A stretch of DNA of 64,000 nt, from assembly GCA_963575745.1 (NCBI GenBank), contig CAUYUJ010014172.1:1-64000 (forward strand), given 5' to 3'. This document shows positions 10,439 through 20,587 of the stretch, piece by piece; within the stretch, counting starts at the first letter, position 1; every line of letters starts with the position of its first letter. The notes beneath the pieces are model-generated. The model was given only the letters and a program-made list of their open reading frames with translations. It had not been told where the DNA came from and did no database searches. The translations under genes and the position numbers were made by a program. Source of the DNA: Prorocentrum cordatum. Taxonomy: Eukaryota; Sar; Dinophyceae; Prorocentrales; Prorocentraceae.

Positions 10439-10823
10439 TAGACCATACTGGATGCCTGGCAGCCGTCATCCCAGTCGGCGGAGCCACAGCAGCGACAGCG
10501 GCGGAGCGGTGGAGCCACAGCCCAGCCGCAGCAGCGATGGGAGCAGGATAGGGTTCTGCGATGGCGGTCCAACGCTTACCTCCAGGCCCACCGCCTTCAA
10601 GAGTGATGTGCTGCAGGCCAGACTTACTGCAGATCCCACCTCGGCCACGGCATTTGTACAGCAGAGGCCGGGGAGGGGGACAGGTGCATCAGCCGCGGAA
10701 TCGAGCGGCTTTCCTCCATCTGGTACCGTGTTGACAGAAATCTACATTGGCGTCTTTACAGCAAGAGCGGGAGAGCAGCAGCATACGAGGGTGAGACCAC
10801 ATCATTGACGAGCGCGGGTTTCC

Positions 10824-11330
10824 TTAAATGAACGGGATGGCGAGGCGCACGCACTCGCGGCCGACACGCATGGCGAAATGGAATGCGGCGTTGCCTACGC
10901 GGAGCCTAGCAGCGGCGTCGCCTTGAAGGCCAGGGCGGCCGTTCAAAGCGCACGGCGAGCGATAGAAATGGCGAGAGGCCTGAGACCAAGTCGAACAGGG
11001 AGGCGCACACATCACACCTCGCACCACGCGAGCCCTCAGCCAGCCTATCACGACGGCCCCGCGCACGCGTCGTAACAAGTCGAACGCGGGGTGGGCCGCC
11101 ACGTCGATCCGCAGGACAGCGTAGTCGGACTTCCTCTCGAGCCAGCTTGCGACTCTGCCAGTGCAACTGAACAGGTCCAGGTACACCTGGTGCTTGCGCG
11201 AGCCCGAGAGGGCGGCCCGCAGCGCGGCTCGCCAGTGCCGGCGCACCGCCGCGTCTGTCAAAACCACGGCAGCGCCGCCTGTGTCGCCGCCGCGCCAGCT
11301 GCGCCCTGCGCGGAGCGCGGCGCGCGAACC
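10824..11330 (-). pseudogene. Methyltransferase-like domain of the YR retroelement
   Basis: The minus-strand frame (ORF start up to 11678) ends in a class I S-adenosylmethionine methyltransferase-like fold. Motif I is VYLDLFSCTGRVASWLE. An acidic strand follows (VLRIDVAAHPAFDLL), then a PPC motif (GVMCAPPCSTWSQASR) and GNAAFHFAMRVGREC. The CPPC-type site resembles cytosine-5 methyltransferases more than adenine enzymes, but the usual ENP region is missing because the frame stops at 10824. DIRS-type elements are known to carry methyltransferase domains. It lies directly downstream of the recombinase in the same orientation. Activity is unlikely given the truncation. Confidence 0.6.
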
Positions 11331-11945
11331 CGCGGCGGCGGCGGCGGCGGCGGCGCCTGGCCCCGCGGCAGGTCGCCCAGACGGGCGTCGGCGTCCTGCT
11401 CGAACACCGCCACCTCGGGGCCGGGCCTCGGGGCCTCCGCGAGGTCCCTGACGTGCTGGGCGTACCCTATCGTCGGGTTGTCCGACTGGGGCCTCAGCTT
11501 GGCCTGGGTATCCGCGAGCTCCTTGCCTAGCACTGCAGCTCCGAGAGGGGCTCCGCCGTGGCACTTTAGGTACGGGTGGCAGTCTCGGTTGCCCAGCTGG
11601 TCGAACACCGTCCTGAACTTGGCGTCGAGGCTCCGGCCGACCTGGCTGGGATCCTCCGGGAAAGGCAGGGGGCACCACATAGCTCGGCCAAATCGAGGCG
11701 CAGGCGCCACCAGCGTCGCGGGCGTCTTCTGCACAAGTTCGCTGGGTAGCCGAACCATCGTGCCCCAGCCGAGGGCTAGGGCGATGGTGAGGCCGCGCCA
11801 GTCCCGGTGCAGAGCGACGCCCACGGCAGCGACCGGCAGCTCCCTCGCCATGGGGTCCCGCGTGGGCCTCTGTGCCGGCCTGCGAAGGCTCCGCAGCCCG
11901 GCGGCCGTCCTCTCAAGCGCAGCCGCCGCACTCAGGCCCAGGCCC
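11258..11945 (-). pseudogene. Tyrosine recombinase domain of the YR retroelement
   Basis: The domain reads RDWRGLTIALALGWGTMVRL, then PSEL (the R-x-x-E-L catalytic-arginine box), FPEDPSQVGRSLDAKF, HPYLKCHGGAP (the place of the usual RHGG box, with Lys/Cys substitutions) and NPTIGYAQHVRDL (candidate catalytic Tyr). Its N-terminal part lies in the preceding frame (VYVVTEYLDFVIRV to the HLGFLFWKGHPRP region, ending at 11932), so one frameshift near 11935-11960 splits it. Recombinase function would integrate the element through a circular intermediate. Pro-rich linker sequence follows before the methyltransferase. The Lys/Cys changes and the frameshift suggest it is dead. Confidence 0.6.
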
Positions 11946-14705
11946 AGGTTGTGCTGCTTTTCAGCACCGCGAAGGCCTTGTTCCCGATGGGGCGAGGGTG
12001 GCCCTTCCAGAACAGGAAACCGAGGTGCTGGGAGGAGGTCGAGTCGATCGACGGCAGCCCGAGGATCGACGGCCCCCTCGAGTGGACCCGAATCACGAAG
12101 TCCAGGTACTCTGTCACGACGTACACGCGGGACGCCTTGCTGACCTTCCAATCCTGCAGCACCGTGAGCCCCTCGGCCCAGGCTCGCTCGTCTGCGCCTA
12201 TAGGCGGGCTGAGCGGCAGACTCTCGCCCGGGCTGGGCGGGGGGCCTCGGCCCTCGCTGGGGTCGGTCTCGCACGGCTGGTCGCAGTCGCCGTCCGAGCT
12301 CGAGGATGAGGAGCTGTCGGCGTTCGCGCCGCCGGCGCCCGACCCGCCCAGGAGCCCCGCGAGCCCACCCAGCGGGTAGGGGTCGTCGTGGAGCGCGTCC
12401 CCGAGCCCGGCCGCGCCAGGCCCGCTGGGGTCGCCGGGCTCCGAGCCTGAGGCAGCGTCGCCACGGCAGTGGCGACTCCGACCGAGCGCGTCAACGTCCC
12501 GCCCGAGGGCCTGGTGCCCGTCGGGGCCAGCTGGCTGGCCACCGAGATGCGCAGCATGTCGAGGGTCAGCGCGAGCGTCCAACGTGTGATGAAGCCTAAG
12601 CCTGGAGGGCTTGTCGGCGGGGTTCCATTCTGACGGAATCCATCTGAGGATGAAGGTGGTGTCGGTGACTATGGATATGGCGCGCAGCTGCTGCAAGACG
12701 TGATTGAGAGTGATTGAAGGAGAGTGCCCTTTTCCAACCGCGAGTGCGAGCCCGAGGTTGTCGACCAAGATGAGGTGCCGATGACTGTGCCCGCTGCGCC
12801 CTCGCACTGCGTGCCGTGCGGCCATCACAGCCGCTCGCCCCTCCAGTGCAGTGATGTCCTCGTCTCGCTGGAACTCGCCGTGGAAGAGAACACCCCAGTC
12901 GTTGAACTCGCCGATTGCGGACCTCGCAACCCCCTCGAAGCTGGTGGAGCCAGCGCGGGCTTGGCGGCGTCCGACCTTGGCTCCTTCGACCGGGTCAATC
13001 CGAGGGCGCACTCGCGGGCCCCGATGGCGTCCAGCACAGAGTATCGCCAAGCCTCAGCTGACGCGGCGGTGCTCTCCACGAGCTCGTTGGCCCAGGTTCG
13101 TCCCGCCACGCCACAGCCACCTCCTGAGCCAGACTGTCCCCTGGAGGCGTCAGAGGCGTAGACGAAAGTGCTGTTGGGCCTCTTCGAGTCGGAGAAGGCG
13201 AAGACCAGCAGGGCGGCCGCCTGCCGCAGCTCGAGCTCCACACGGCTCCACAGCCGCAGGCGGCGGCGACCAGCGACACGGGCGAAGACGTAGGTCTGTT
13301 GAAAAATGCTGAGGAGTGACCGCCTCAGAAGAGCGGCCCAAGTGAAGTGCCCAAGCAAGCTGAGAATCTCGCCCCCCGTCGCCGAGCGGCGGTCTGCAAC
13401 GAACAGCAGTGCGAGTCGGACTTTCCACATCCTACCAGGGCTGATCCCGACCGGGCCACTGCGCCTCTCGAAGGTGATGCCTGTGAAGGTCTGAAGGTCC
13501 TTGGGCTCCATGACACCCTTGCACTTCAGGCCGACCCGCTCCAGCTCGCCGACGACTTCCGTGCAGTCGGCAACGCAGCGGTCACCGTCGCCGCCGACGA
13601 TGCACACGTTATCGACGTACACGCCAGGCTGGGTCGAGGAGGTGCGGGCCTGCAGGGGGGCGTGGCGGTCCTTGATGAGCGGCCCGGTGCCGATCCCCGA
13701 CCGCAACACGGTGGTCCCCAGCAGCCTCTGGCAGAAGTAGAGGCTCCACGACCACCTCATTGGCAGCACCTACAAGAGGGCCGATCCGAAACGGGCGTCG
13801 GGCAGGTCGATGTCAACCCCGGCCGCCTCGGCCAGTTGTTGGAGCGAACCCACGTGAACGCTCGGCAACGAGAAATGCTCATCCATCTTGTCAGGCGACT
13901 TCACCCTGTAGAAGGCGTTGTCCACGTCAGCCTGAGCCATATTCAGAGGGGAAGAAGGATATGTACGCAGCGCCGCCCACGCGGCAGCACTGGGTAACTG
14001 GGAATGATCAGGGTCATGAAATCGTGCATTGACACGTCGTGTATCGAAGATGAGCTGAAGACGTTCTCGCCCACTCTTCCACACACAGAACACGCCCACC
14101 GTGGCGCTGCGCTTGGCCCCGACTCTGACGAGGCCGGAAGTGTGCAGGTCCAGGATGAACTGCGCATAGCGCCGCCTATCCGCCATGAGCATGCGATCGT
14201 TGTGAAGCTTGATCTCTTTATCTGGTGCAGGCGTTCGGCGCAACAAATGTCTCTCCCAATGTACCCACTGATCGTGCTCGAGGCCGCGCAAGACGTCGCT
14301 GGGATCGCAGCGCGCGCCTGGCCCCGGCAGGGAGAAGATCTCCCTCTGGTACTGGGCTGGTTGCTCGGGCTGGGTGACATAGCCCGGCTGGTGACCGCGC
14401 AGCTCCACGTGGGCTGCCGCGGGAAAGCAGGGAGGCGGGCCCGCCTGCTCGATGATGGACTGCATGAATTCCAGGCTGCGATGCTGCCCCGCTGAAACTG
14501 AAAAATGATCTCGGGCGCCGCCATGGCCATGCAAAGCGTTCAAGCTCTCGGCCGCGTCGGCGATCCAGTTCGTCACGCGCATGCGACGTCGTACTCGTGA
14601 TCGCACCGATCTCGACAGCCCAGCGGGGCTGTCGGCAGTTCGCGCCGCCGCGAAGCCGCTAAGTGGCAGCAGCTCGCGGGGCGCGATCCCAGGTGGCCGA
14701 ATCAT
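11932..14705 (-). pseudogene. YR retroelement pol, copy A (RT-RNase H, broken)
   Basis: Reading from 14705 down: an N-terminal domain, RT motif LQLIFDTRRVNARF, motif A (MAQADVDNAFYRV), a TAG stop at 13770-13772 where copy B keeps CAG (Gln), then motif B (PMRWSWSLYFCQ), motif C YVDNVCIVGG (Asn for the second Asp) and RNase H starting FVYASDASRGQSG. A 1-nt loss near 13008 (copy B has an extra A) shifts to a second frame with DITALEGRAAVMAARH, LILVDNLGLAL and the diagnostic end RWIPSEWNPADKPSR. A Ser/Asp-rich linker then leads to the recombinase. Product role: copying element RNA into DNA. At least three lesions make it non-functional as it stands. Confidence 0.8.
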
Positions 14706-15058
14706 TGGCCTCGGCCGGACCTGTGGCCGGCCGACTGGTCCTTCCCTGTGCCCTTCTCCTGGTACCTCCTGAGCTCGATCGCCTGCTGCTGGATCTTCTT
14801 CAGCAGCTCCGCCTCGCCCCCGACAGAGCCGCCGCCGCCGCCGCCACCTCGCGAGGGCACCCTCTCCTCCTTCGCCTGCCGGCGCTCCTTGAGGATCTGG
14901 GCCTCGTGGTGCGCCCCGGGGTTGATGTGATCGACCTGTGTCGGCACGACCGTCACCAACCCTCGCGACGGGCCCGCGCCGAGGTAGAGGCAGCTCCCCT
15001 CCGTCGGGACACCGCCCTGGACGGCAACGAGGCGATCACGATGCCGCCCGTCGGCGAT
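14702..15058 (-). pseudogene. Duplicated C-terminus of ORF1 fused to truncated RNase H
   Basis: The copy B pol frame stops matching RNase H after LALAVGKGRSPSI and runs directly into ADGRHRDRLVAVQGGVPTEG, the C-terminal part of ORF1 (compare 17048-17390). It then goes through a KERRQAKEERVPS helix and a Gly-rich linker to EAELLKKIQQQAIELRR, and stops at 14702. The fusion is an exact in-frame by-product of the tandem duplication. ORF2 of copy A begins at 14705 and overlaps this stop by four bases, as at 17048-17051. Confidence 0.85.
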
Positions 15059-15059
15059 T

Positions 15060-17051
15060 GAAGGAGAGCGCCCTTTTCCAACCGCGAGTGCGAGCCCGAG
15101 GTTGTCGACAAAGATGAGGTGCCGATGACTGTGCCCGCTGCGCCCTCGCTCTGCGTGCCGTGCGGCCATCGCAGCCGCTCGCCCCTCGAGCGCAGTGATG
15201 TCCTCGTCTCGCTGGAACTCGCCGTGGAAGAGAACGCCCCAGTCGTTGAACTCGCCGATTGCGGACCTCGCAACCCCCTCGAAGCTGGCGGAGCCAGCGC
15301 GGGCCTGGCGGCGTCCGACCTTGGTCCCTTCGACCGGGTCAAAGCCGAGGGCGCACTCGCGGGCCCCGATGGCGCCCAGCACAGAGTATCGCCAAGCCTC
15401 AGCTGACGCGGCGGTGCTCTCCACGAGCTCGTTGGCCCAGGTTCGTCCCGCCACGCCATAGCCACCTCCTGAGCCAGACTGTCCCCTGGAGGCGTCAGAG
15501 GCGTAGACGAAAGTGCTGTTGGGCCTCTTCGAGTCGGAGAAGGCGAAGACCAGCAGGGCGGCCGCCTGCCGCAGCTCGAGCTCCACACGGCTCCACAGCC
15601 GCAGGCGGCGGCGACCAGCGACACGGGCGAAGACGTAGGTCTGTTGAAAAATGCTGAGGAGTGACCGCCTCAGAAGAGCGGCCCAAGTGAAGTGCCCAAG
15701 CAAGCTGAGAATCTCGCCCCCCGTCGCCGAGCGGCGGTCCGCAACGAACAGCAGTGCGAGTCGAACTTTCCACATCCTACCAGGGCTGATCCCGACCGGG
15801 CCACTGCGCCTCTCGAAGGTGATGCCTGTGAAGGTCTGAAGGTCCTTGGGCTCCATGACACCCTTGCACTTCAGGCCGACCCGCTCCAGCTTGCCGACGA
15901 CTTCCGTGCAGTCGGCAACGCAGCGGTCACCGTCGCCGCCGACGATGCACACGTTATCGACGTACACGCCAGGCTGGGTCGAGGAGGTGCGGGCCTGCAG
16001 AGGGGGCGTGGCGGCCCTTGATGAGCGGCCCGGTGCCGATCCCCGACCGCAACACAGTGGTCTCCAGCAGCCTCTGGCAGAAGTAGAGGCTCCACGACCA
16101 CCCCATTGACAGCACCTGCAAGAGGGGCGATCCGAAACGGGCGTCGGGCAGGTCGATGTCAACCCCGGCCGCCTCGGCCAGTTGGTGGAGCGAACCCGCG
16201 TGAACGCTCGGCAACGAGAAATGCTCATCCATCTTGTCAGGCAACTTCACCCTGTAGAAGGCGTTGTCCACGTCAGCCTGAGCCATACTCAGAGGGGAAA
16301 AACTATCTGTACGCAGCGCCGCCCACGCGGCAGCACCGGGTAACTGGGTATGATCAGGGTCATGAAATCGTGCATTGACACGTCGTGTATCGAAGATGAG
16401 CCGAAGACGTTCTCGCCCACTCTTCCACGCGCAGAACACGCCCACCGTGGCGCTGCGCTTGGCCCCGACTCTGACGAGGCCGGAGGTGTGCAGGTCCAGG
16501 ATGAACTGCGCATAGCGCCGCCTATCCGCCATGAGAATGCGATCGTTGTGAAGCTTGATCTCTTTATCTGGTGCAGGCGTTCGGCGCAACACATGTCTCT
16601 CCCAATGTACCCACTGATCGTGCTCGAGGCCGCGCAAGACGTCGCTGGGATCGCAGCGCGCGCCTGGCCCCGGCAGGGAGAGGATCTCCCTCTGGTACTG
16701 GGCTGGTTGCTCGGGCTGGGTGACATAGCCCGGCTGGTGACCGCGCAGCTCCACGTGGGCTGCCGCGGGAGAGCAGGGAGGCGGGCCCGCCTGCTCGATG
16801 ATGGACTGCATGAACTCCAGGCTGCGATGCTGCCCCGCTGAAGCTGAAAAATGATCTCGGGCGCCGCCATGGCCATGCAAAGCGTTCAAGCTCTCGGCCG
16901 CGTCGGCGATCCAGTTCGCCACGTGCATGCGACGTCGTACTCGTGATCGCACCGATCTCGACAGCCCAGCGGGGCTGTCGGCAGTTCGCGCCGCCGTGAA
17001 GCCGCTAAGTGGCAGCAGCCCGCGGGGCGCGATCCCAGGTGGCCGAATCAT
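15060..17051 (-). pseudogene. YR retroelement pol, copy B (RT-partial RNase H)
   Basis: The 365-residue frame starting at 17051 carries LRLIFDTRRVNARF, motif A (MAQADVDNAFYRV) and motif B in its best form (LSMGWSWSLYFCQ). A 1-nt insertion near 16000 (CAGAGGGGG against CAGGGGGG in copy A) then breaks it. The next frame continues with YVDNVCIVGG, FVYASDASRGQSG and DITALEGRAAAMAARH. RNase H is cut off after KGRSPSI at the duplication junction. The start at 17051 overlaps the ORF1 stop as ATGA, which suggests reinitiation. Confidence 0.8.
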
Positions 17052-18484
17052 TGGCCTCGGCCGGCCGACTGGTCCTTCCCTGTGCCCTTCTCCTGGTACC
17101 TCCTGAGCTCGATCGCCTGCTGCTGGATCTTTTTCAGCAGCTCCGCCTCGCCCCCGACAGAGCCGCCGCCGCCGCGGCCACCTCGCGAGGGCACCCTCTC
17201 CTCCTTCGCCTGCCGGCGCTCCTTGAGGATCTGGGCCTCTTGGTGCGCCCCGGGGTTGATGTGATCGACCTGTGTCGGCACGACCGTCACCAACCCTCGC
17301 GACGGGCCCGCGCCGAGGTAGAGGCAGCTCCCCTCCGTCGGGACACCGCCCTGGACGGCAGCGAGGCGATCACGATGCCGCCCATCGGCCGTCTCGGCCT
17401 TCCGCATCAAGAACTCGATTGAGGCGACCCCGCCGAGGATCGACTGACCGAAGCTGAGGCCCAGCTCCGCCATGCGCATGGTGAGGTCGCTGCCGCCGAC
17501 ACCCTCGATCGTGGCCTCCCGGCTACACTCGTGCTCCCACTTCGTGTAGCGGGCCCGAGGGAGCTGATCCAGGCAGGCCAGGGCATCCCGAGGCCAGGCG
17601 GCCGTCCTCGGACCCACGGTAGGCCACTCAGCCCACTCCGTGGTCTTTACCAGGCACGCGGCCTCAGTGAAGGGACGACGGCAGCTGCCGTCGGGCGTCG
17701 TCTTGATGCCCAGCACCCGCGCGTCTGTCTCCGAGCCTGGGCCGGGCACCGAGGGGACCACCGCCTTCACCGGCACGGCGTCGGCATCCTGCATGGCGAC
17801 GCCAACCCTCCCCACGACCAGATATCCGTCGATGTCCAGGTGGTGCGCGGCCTGCCTGAGCTCCGATGGGTCCTCCGCTGCCAGCACGTACCAGCTGAGC
17901 CCGTCGCTCGCGGGCAGTGGGCCCGATCCCTCCGACGTGCCTGGATAGAGGTCCTCGGCCGGGCTGGTGCCCGCCCCTGCTGCTGGGGATGACCTCCACG
18001 GGGCCTTCCCCTCCAGCGCCTCACACACCTCGACCACGGTCAGCTCACCATCGACGCCGTATGCGGCACTCGGAGCCCTCCATGGGCGCCCGAACGTCAT
18101 CTCCGTCATCAAAGACCCGTCGTTTTTCAGCGCCACGCCCCTCGCGAGGAGGCCCTCCGACAAGATATGAGGGTACACGTCCAGGTCCCGAATGGGGGCG
18201 TACCGCACGCACCGACTACCGATCTCCGCCTGGCTCGGGGTAACCTCCAACTCTGCCTCGCACTCCGAGCTCTGGCACTCGCACAACTGGATCAGACCCG
18301 CCCAGGTACAGCCCAGGCGGCACATAGGACATGACCTGCGAGGCAGCAGCCCAAGGTCAAGCGCACGGCAACGGGGAAGCCCGCCGGCGGACAGAGGTTC
18401 GCCAGCGATCGGATGCTCCCGAACGAGCCCGAGGCCAACACACAGTCGAAGCTTCTTCGGCCAGCCGCGCGCGCCCTGGCCCAA
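17048..18484 (-). CDS. YR retroelement ORF1 (gag-like), 478 aa
   Basis: This intact frame directly precedes pol and shares an ATGA overlap with it. Its N-terminal part has a Cys cluster (CPMCRLGC, then LCECQSSECE) that may bind zinc or nucleic acid. The middle is of unknown fold (LSWYVLAAEDPSELRQAAHH). The C-terminus has a helical segment (EAQILKERRQAKEERV), a Gly-rich hinge and EAELLKKIQQQAIELRRYQE, then a basic tail. A coiled-coil-ending ORF upstream of RT is usual for such elements, so I infer a capsid or RNA-binding role. The true start could lie downstream of 18484. It is the only undamaged frame of this element. Confidence 0.6.
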   Translation of the reverse strand: MGQGARGWPKKLRLCVGLGLVREHPIAGEPLSAGGLPRCRALDLGLLPRRSCPMCRLGCTWAGLIQLCECQSSECEAELEVTPSQAEIGSRCVRYAPIRDLDVYPHILSEGLLARGVALKNDGSLMTEMTFGRPWRAPSAAYGVDGELTVVEVCEALEGKAPWRSSPAAGAGTSPAEDLYPGTSEGSGPLPASDGLSWYVLAAEDPSELRQAAHHLDIDGYLVVGRVGVAMQDADAVPVKAVVPSVPGPGSETDARVLGIKTTPDGSCRRPFTEAACLVKTTEWAEWPTVGPRTAAWPRDALACLDQLPRARYTKWEHECSREATIEGVGGSDLTMRMAELGLSFGQSILGGVASIEFLMRKAETADGRHRDRLAAVQGGVPTEGSCLYLGAGPSRGLVTVVPTQVDHINPGAHQEAQILKERRQAKEERVPSRGGRGGGGSVGGEAELLKKIQQQAIELRRYQEKGTGKDQSAGRGQ

Positions 18485-18656
18485 CCGAATCGAGAATGGC
18501 GATTACGCCACTGGCGGTTTTGCTCAGGAGGCCACGGAATTCCAAGAAGCTGGGATGGCGTTGCCGCCCGAAATACTTGAGCAAAAACGGCGATGGGACG
18601 GAACCGTTCCCATCAGCTGGCGGCTTGCGTTTGGGGCGTGCAATGCTGTTTGGAAA

Positions 18657-18698
<42 letters not shown>

Positions 18699-19244
18699 CC
18701 CGCCCTCCATCAGTGGAGCTGCTGCGAAACTCAAACTTCAAGTGGTCCGGCCTTTCGACCCGCTTCGGGGTGCGACAGGGAGGAGTTATTAATAAGGAAA
18801 AGGAATGGAGGAGCAGGAGGAGGAGGAGGAGGAAGAGGAGGAGGAGGAGGAGGAGGAGGAGAAGGGAGGAGGAGGATACGTGAGGAGGGAGGAGGGAGGA
18901 GGAGGGATCAAAACCCCGAAACGCTGGACTTCGGCCTCGAACGCCAGCGCTGGAGCAGCCGCCCTGCTGAGGCCCCCCACTCTCGAGGCCCCCCCCGCGG
19001 CGGACTGTCCGGGTCGGGCTGCTCGTCGAGAAGGAAGCCCCGGGTCAGGTTCCGTGTGAGAGTCCTGCTTAGCGGCGCGCGCGAGGGGAGGGGGTGGGGC
19101 ATGGCGAGGGGAGGGGGAGGAGGAGGAGGAGGAGAAGGAGGAGGAGAAGGAGGTGGAGGAGGAGGAGGAGGAGGAGGAGAAGGAGGAAAAGGAGCGGGAG
19201 GCGGAGGAGGACGGGGCGAGGAGTGGCACTAGCCGACCGTGCCG
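18485..19244 (+). repeat. 87-bp repeat, TA tract and GGA tracts
   Basis: 18576-18662 is the right copy of the 87-bp direct repeat. It runs straight into (TA)n (18660-18693) and then one unit like the ~84-bp family (CCCGCCCTCCATCAGTGGAG). GGTGCGACAGGGAGGAGTTA (about 18769) is the reverse complement of the GTCGCACC module near 50660 and 52540. GGA-rich tracts follow at 18805-18903 and 19110-19215. No gene is recognised between them. Confidence 0.75.
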
Positions 19245-19266
19245 ACCGTAGCCATGTTGGCTCCAA
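19245..19266 (+). promoter_or_regulatory. Relict dinoflagellate spliced leader (DinoSL), degenerate
   Basis: ACCGTAGCCATGTTGGCTCC followed by AA matches the 22-nt DinoSL at 19 of 22 positions (G for T at position 12, changes at 20 and 22). SL relics in the genome mark copies derived from trans-spliced mRNA. It stands at the 5' edge of a decayed LINE whose ORF1-like and endonuclease pieces follow on the same strand. Confidence 0.7.
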
Positions 19267-19357
19267 TTTTTGAGTTCCCCGGTGACACGAGTGGATACCG
19301 CTGATCTGCGACCAGAACGAATCTTTCGTCAAATCCGCCCCTGGTTGATCCGTTGCT

Positions 19358-20002
19358 CGTCCGCCCAGGCAGCGGCGTCCATGTCCCACACCGCTTCCCT
19401 TCCAGGGAAGCATCTCGCATGGCAGTTCGGCAGACCAGGAGCGCGAGCAGCTCGCGCAAAAGCTGGCCCAGGCGCAGAAGAAGTACGACGCGGGATCCGA
19501 TGCGATGCAGAATGCGGCCCAGCACGCCGCAGCCTGCGGCAAAGGCCTGAGCGAGCTCGAGACGAAACGGCAGGAAGTGGAGGAGCAGCCTGCAGCGGCG
19601 CCCCAGCGCCAGCTCGGCACCTGCGCGCAGCCCGCGGCGGTCCAGGGACCGCGCGGTCGCCTCCGCCGGCGGGCGCAGCAGCTGGGCGCGCCAGAGCTCG
19701 AGGCCAGACCCGCCGCCGTCGCAGCCGAGATGCAGCAAGTTCAACAGGTTCTGTATGCCAAGGCGGTAGAGGCTGGGGGTGGAGGAGTCTCTGTATTGGG
19801 TGGCGCGGCGGGTTCCCCTGCAACCGCAGCAGGGGCACCTGCTGCCCCTGGGGCAAGCCGGCCAGCCAGTGCGGCGCCCAGCAGCCCAATGACCCCTGCG
19901 ACCAGCACCGCCCAGCCTGCTCCCGGGCATGCTGGCGCTAGGCATGCTGGCTGCAGGCGGCCAGTCGACTCAGCAGCACTGCAGCGGGCAGGACGAAATT
20001 AA
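19358..20002 (+). pseudogene. LINE ORF1-like coiled-coil fragment
   Basis: In this frame a long amphipathic helix is visible (DQEREQLAQKLAQAQKKYDA, AAACGKGLSELETKRQEVEE), followed by Gln/Ala- and Pro/Ala-rich low complexity up to the stop. An in-frame TGA near 19349 precedes it and the best ATG is at 19505, so the 5' part is broken. Position, between a relict DinoSL and an endonuclease fragment on the same strand, suggests the ORF1 of the same LINE. The family call rests mainly on context. Confidence 0.45.
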
Positions 20003-20150
20003 GCTGTGGTGGTCGCAGCCCATGCCTGTGGCATCGGCGACGATGAGATGGGCGGCGTCAGTGACGAGGCCAGGGGAATCAAGATTCGTGCCCTGGAGAT
20101 GATGGGAGAATCCCCCAGGTCGCTCGGGAGGCCCCGCTCTGGCCCGTCCT

Positions 20151-20477
20151 GTGTTCCAGACAGGCTGGTGTAGCAGATGCCGCACCTTCATAGCAGCGAA
20201 TGTGACCAGTCAGCCAGGACTGGAGATCTTCAGGCAGTGTCTTGATGCAGACAGGTACGATGTTTTGGTTATGCTGGGGGCGAAGGCCCCTGCCTCGCCG
20301 CATGATGAGCACGAGCAGAAGTTTAGCCGCGAAAATTGGGAAGCCAATGTGAATCCAGCTCGTAGGGCGTCGGGCCAGCGCACCGTTGATAATGGTCTGG
20401 CTGGGCTTTCAGGAGGCACCCTGGTCGCCGCACCTTTGCGTTATGGGCTTGGCGCAGTCCCATTTGTCAACGCATGA
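20151..20477 (+). pseudogene. LINE apurinic-type endonuclease fragment
   Basis: The frame reads FIAANVTSQPGLEIF, then DADRYDVLVMLGAK and NGLAGLSGGTLVAAPLRYG. This is the layout of the N-terminal half of the endonuclease/exonuclease/phosphatase domain of dinoflagellate LINEs, in which the catalytic Glu normally follows the DV(L/V) strand as QEHH. Here that Glu is replaced (VMLG), so it is inactive. The rest of the domain is missing and low-complexity DNA follows. Confidence 0.45.
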
Positions 20478-20587
20478 AGGCCGAGACTCTCGGAATCGGG
20501 CCAGCCATTGAACATACAACTCGGCTTCTGCTCCTCTGGCCTCGATCCTGTCATTTGGTTCCCCCCATCAGCCCCCTGCGTTTTCCT

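Larger units (their letters stand above)
12712..17389 (-). repeat. 2.34-kb tandem duplication inside the YR retroelement
   Basis: 12712-15055 (copy A) and 15056-17389 (copy B) are near-identical direct repeats. At the left edges, GATTGAAGGAGAG occurs at 12712 and 15056. At the right edges, GATGCCGCCCRTCGGC ends at 15055 and 17389. The unit covers the ORF1 C-terminus, the ORF1/pol junction and pol as far as the middle of RNase H. Each copy has its own frame-breaking changes, and copy A has a 12-bp insertion near 14720. The edges lie in unrelated sequence and show no obvious shared motif. Confidence 0.92.
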
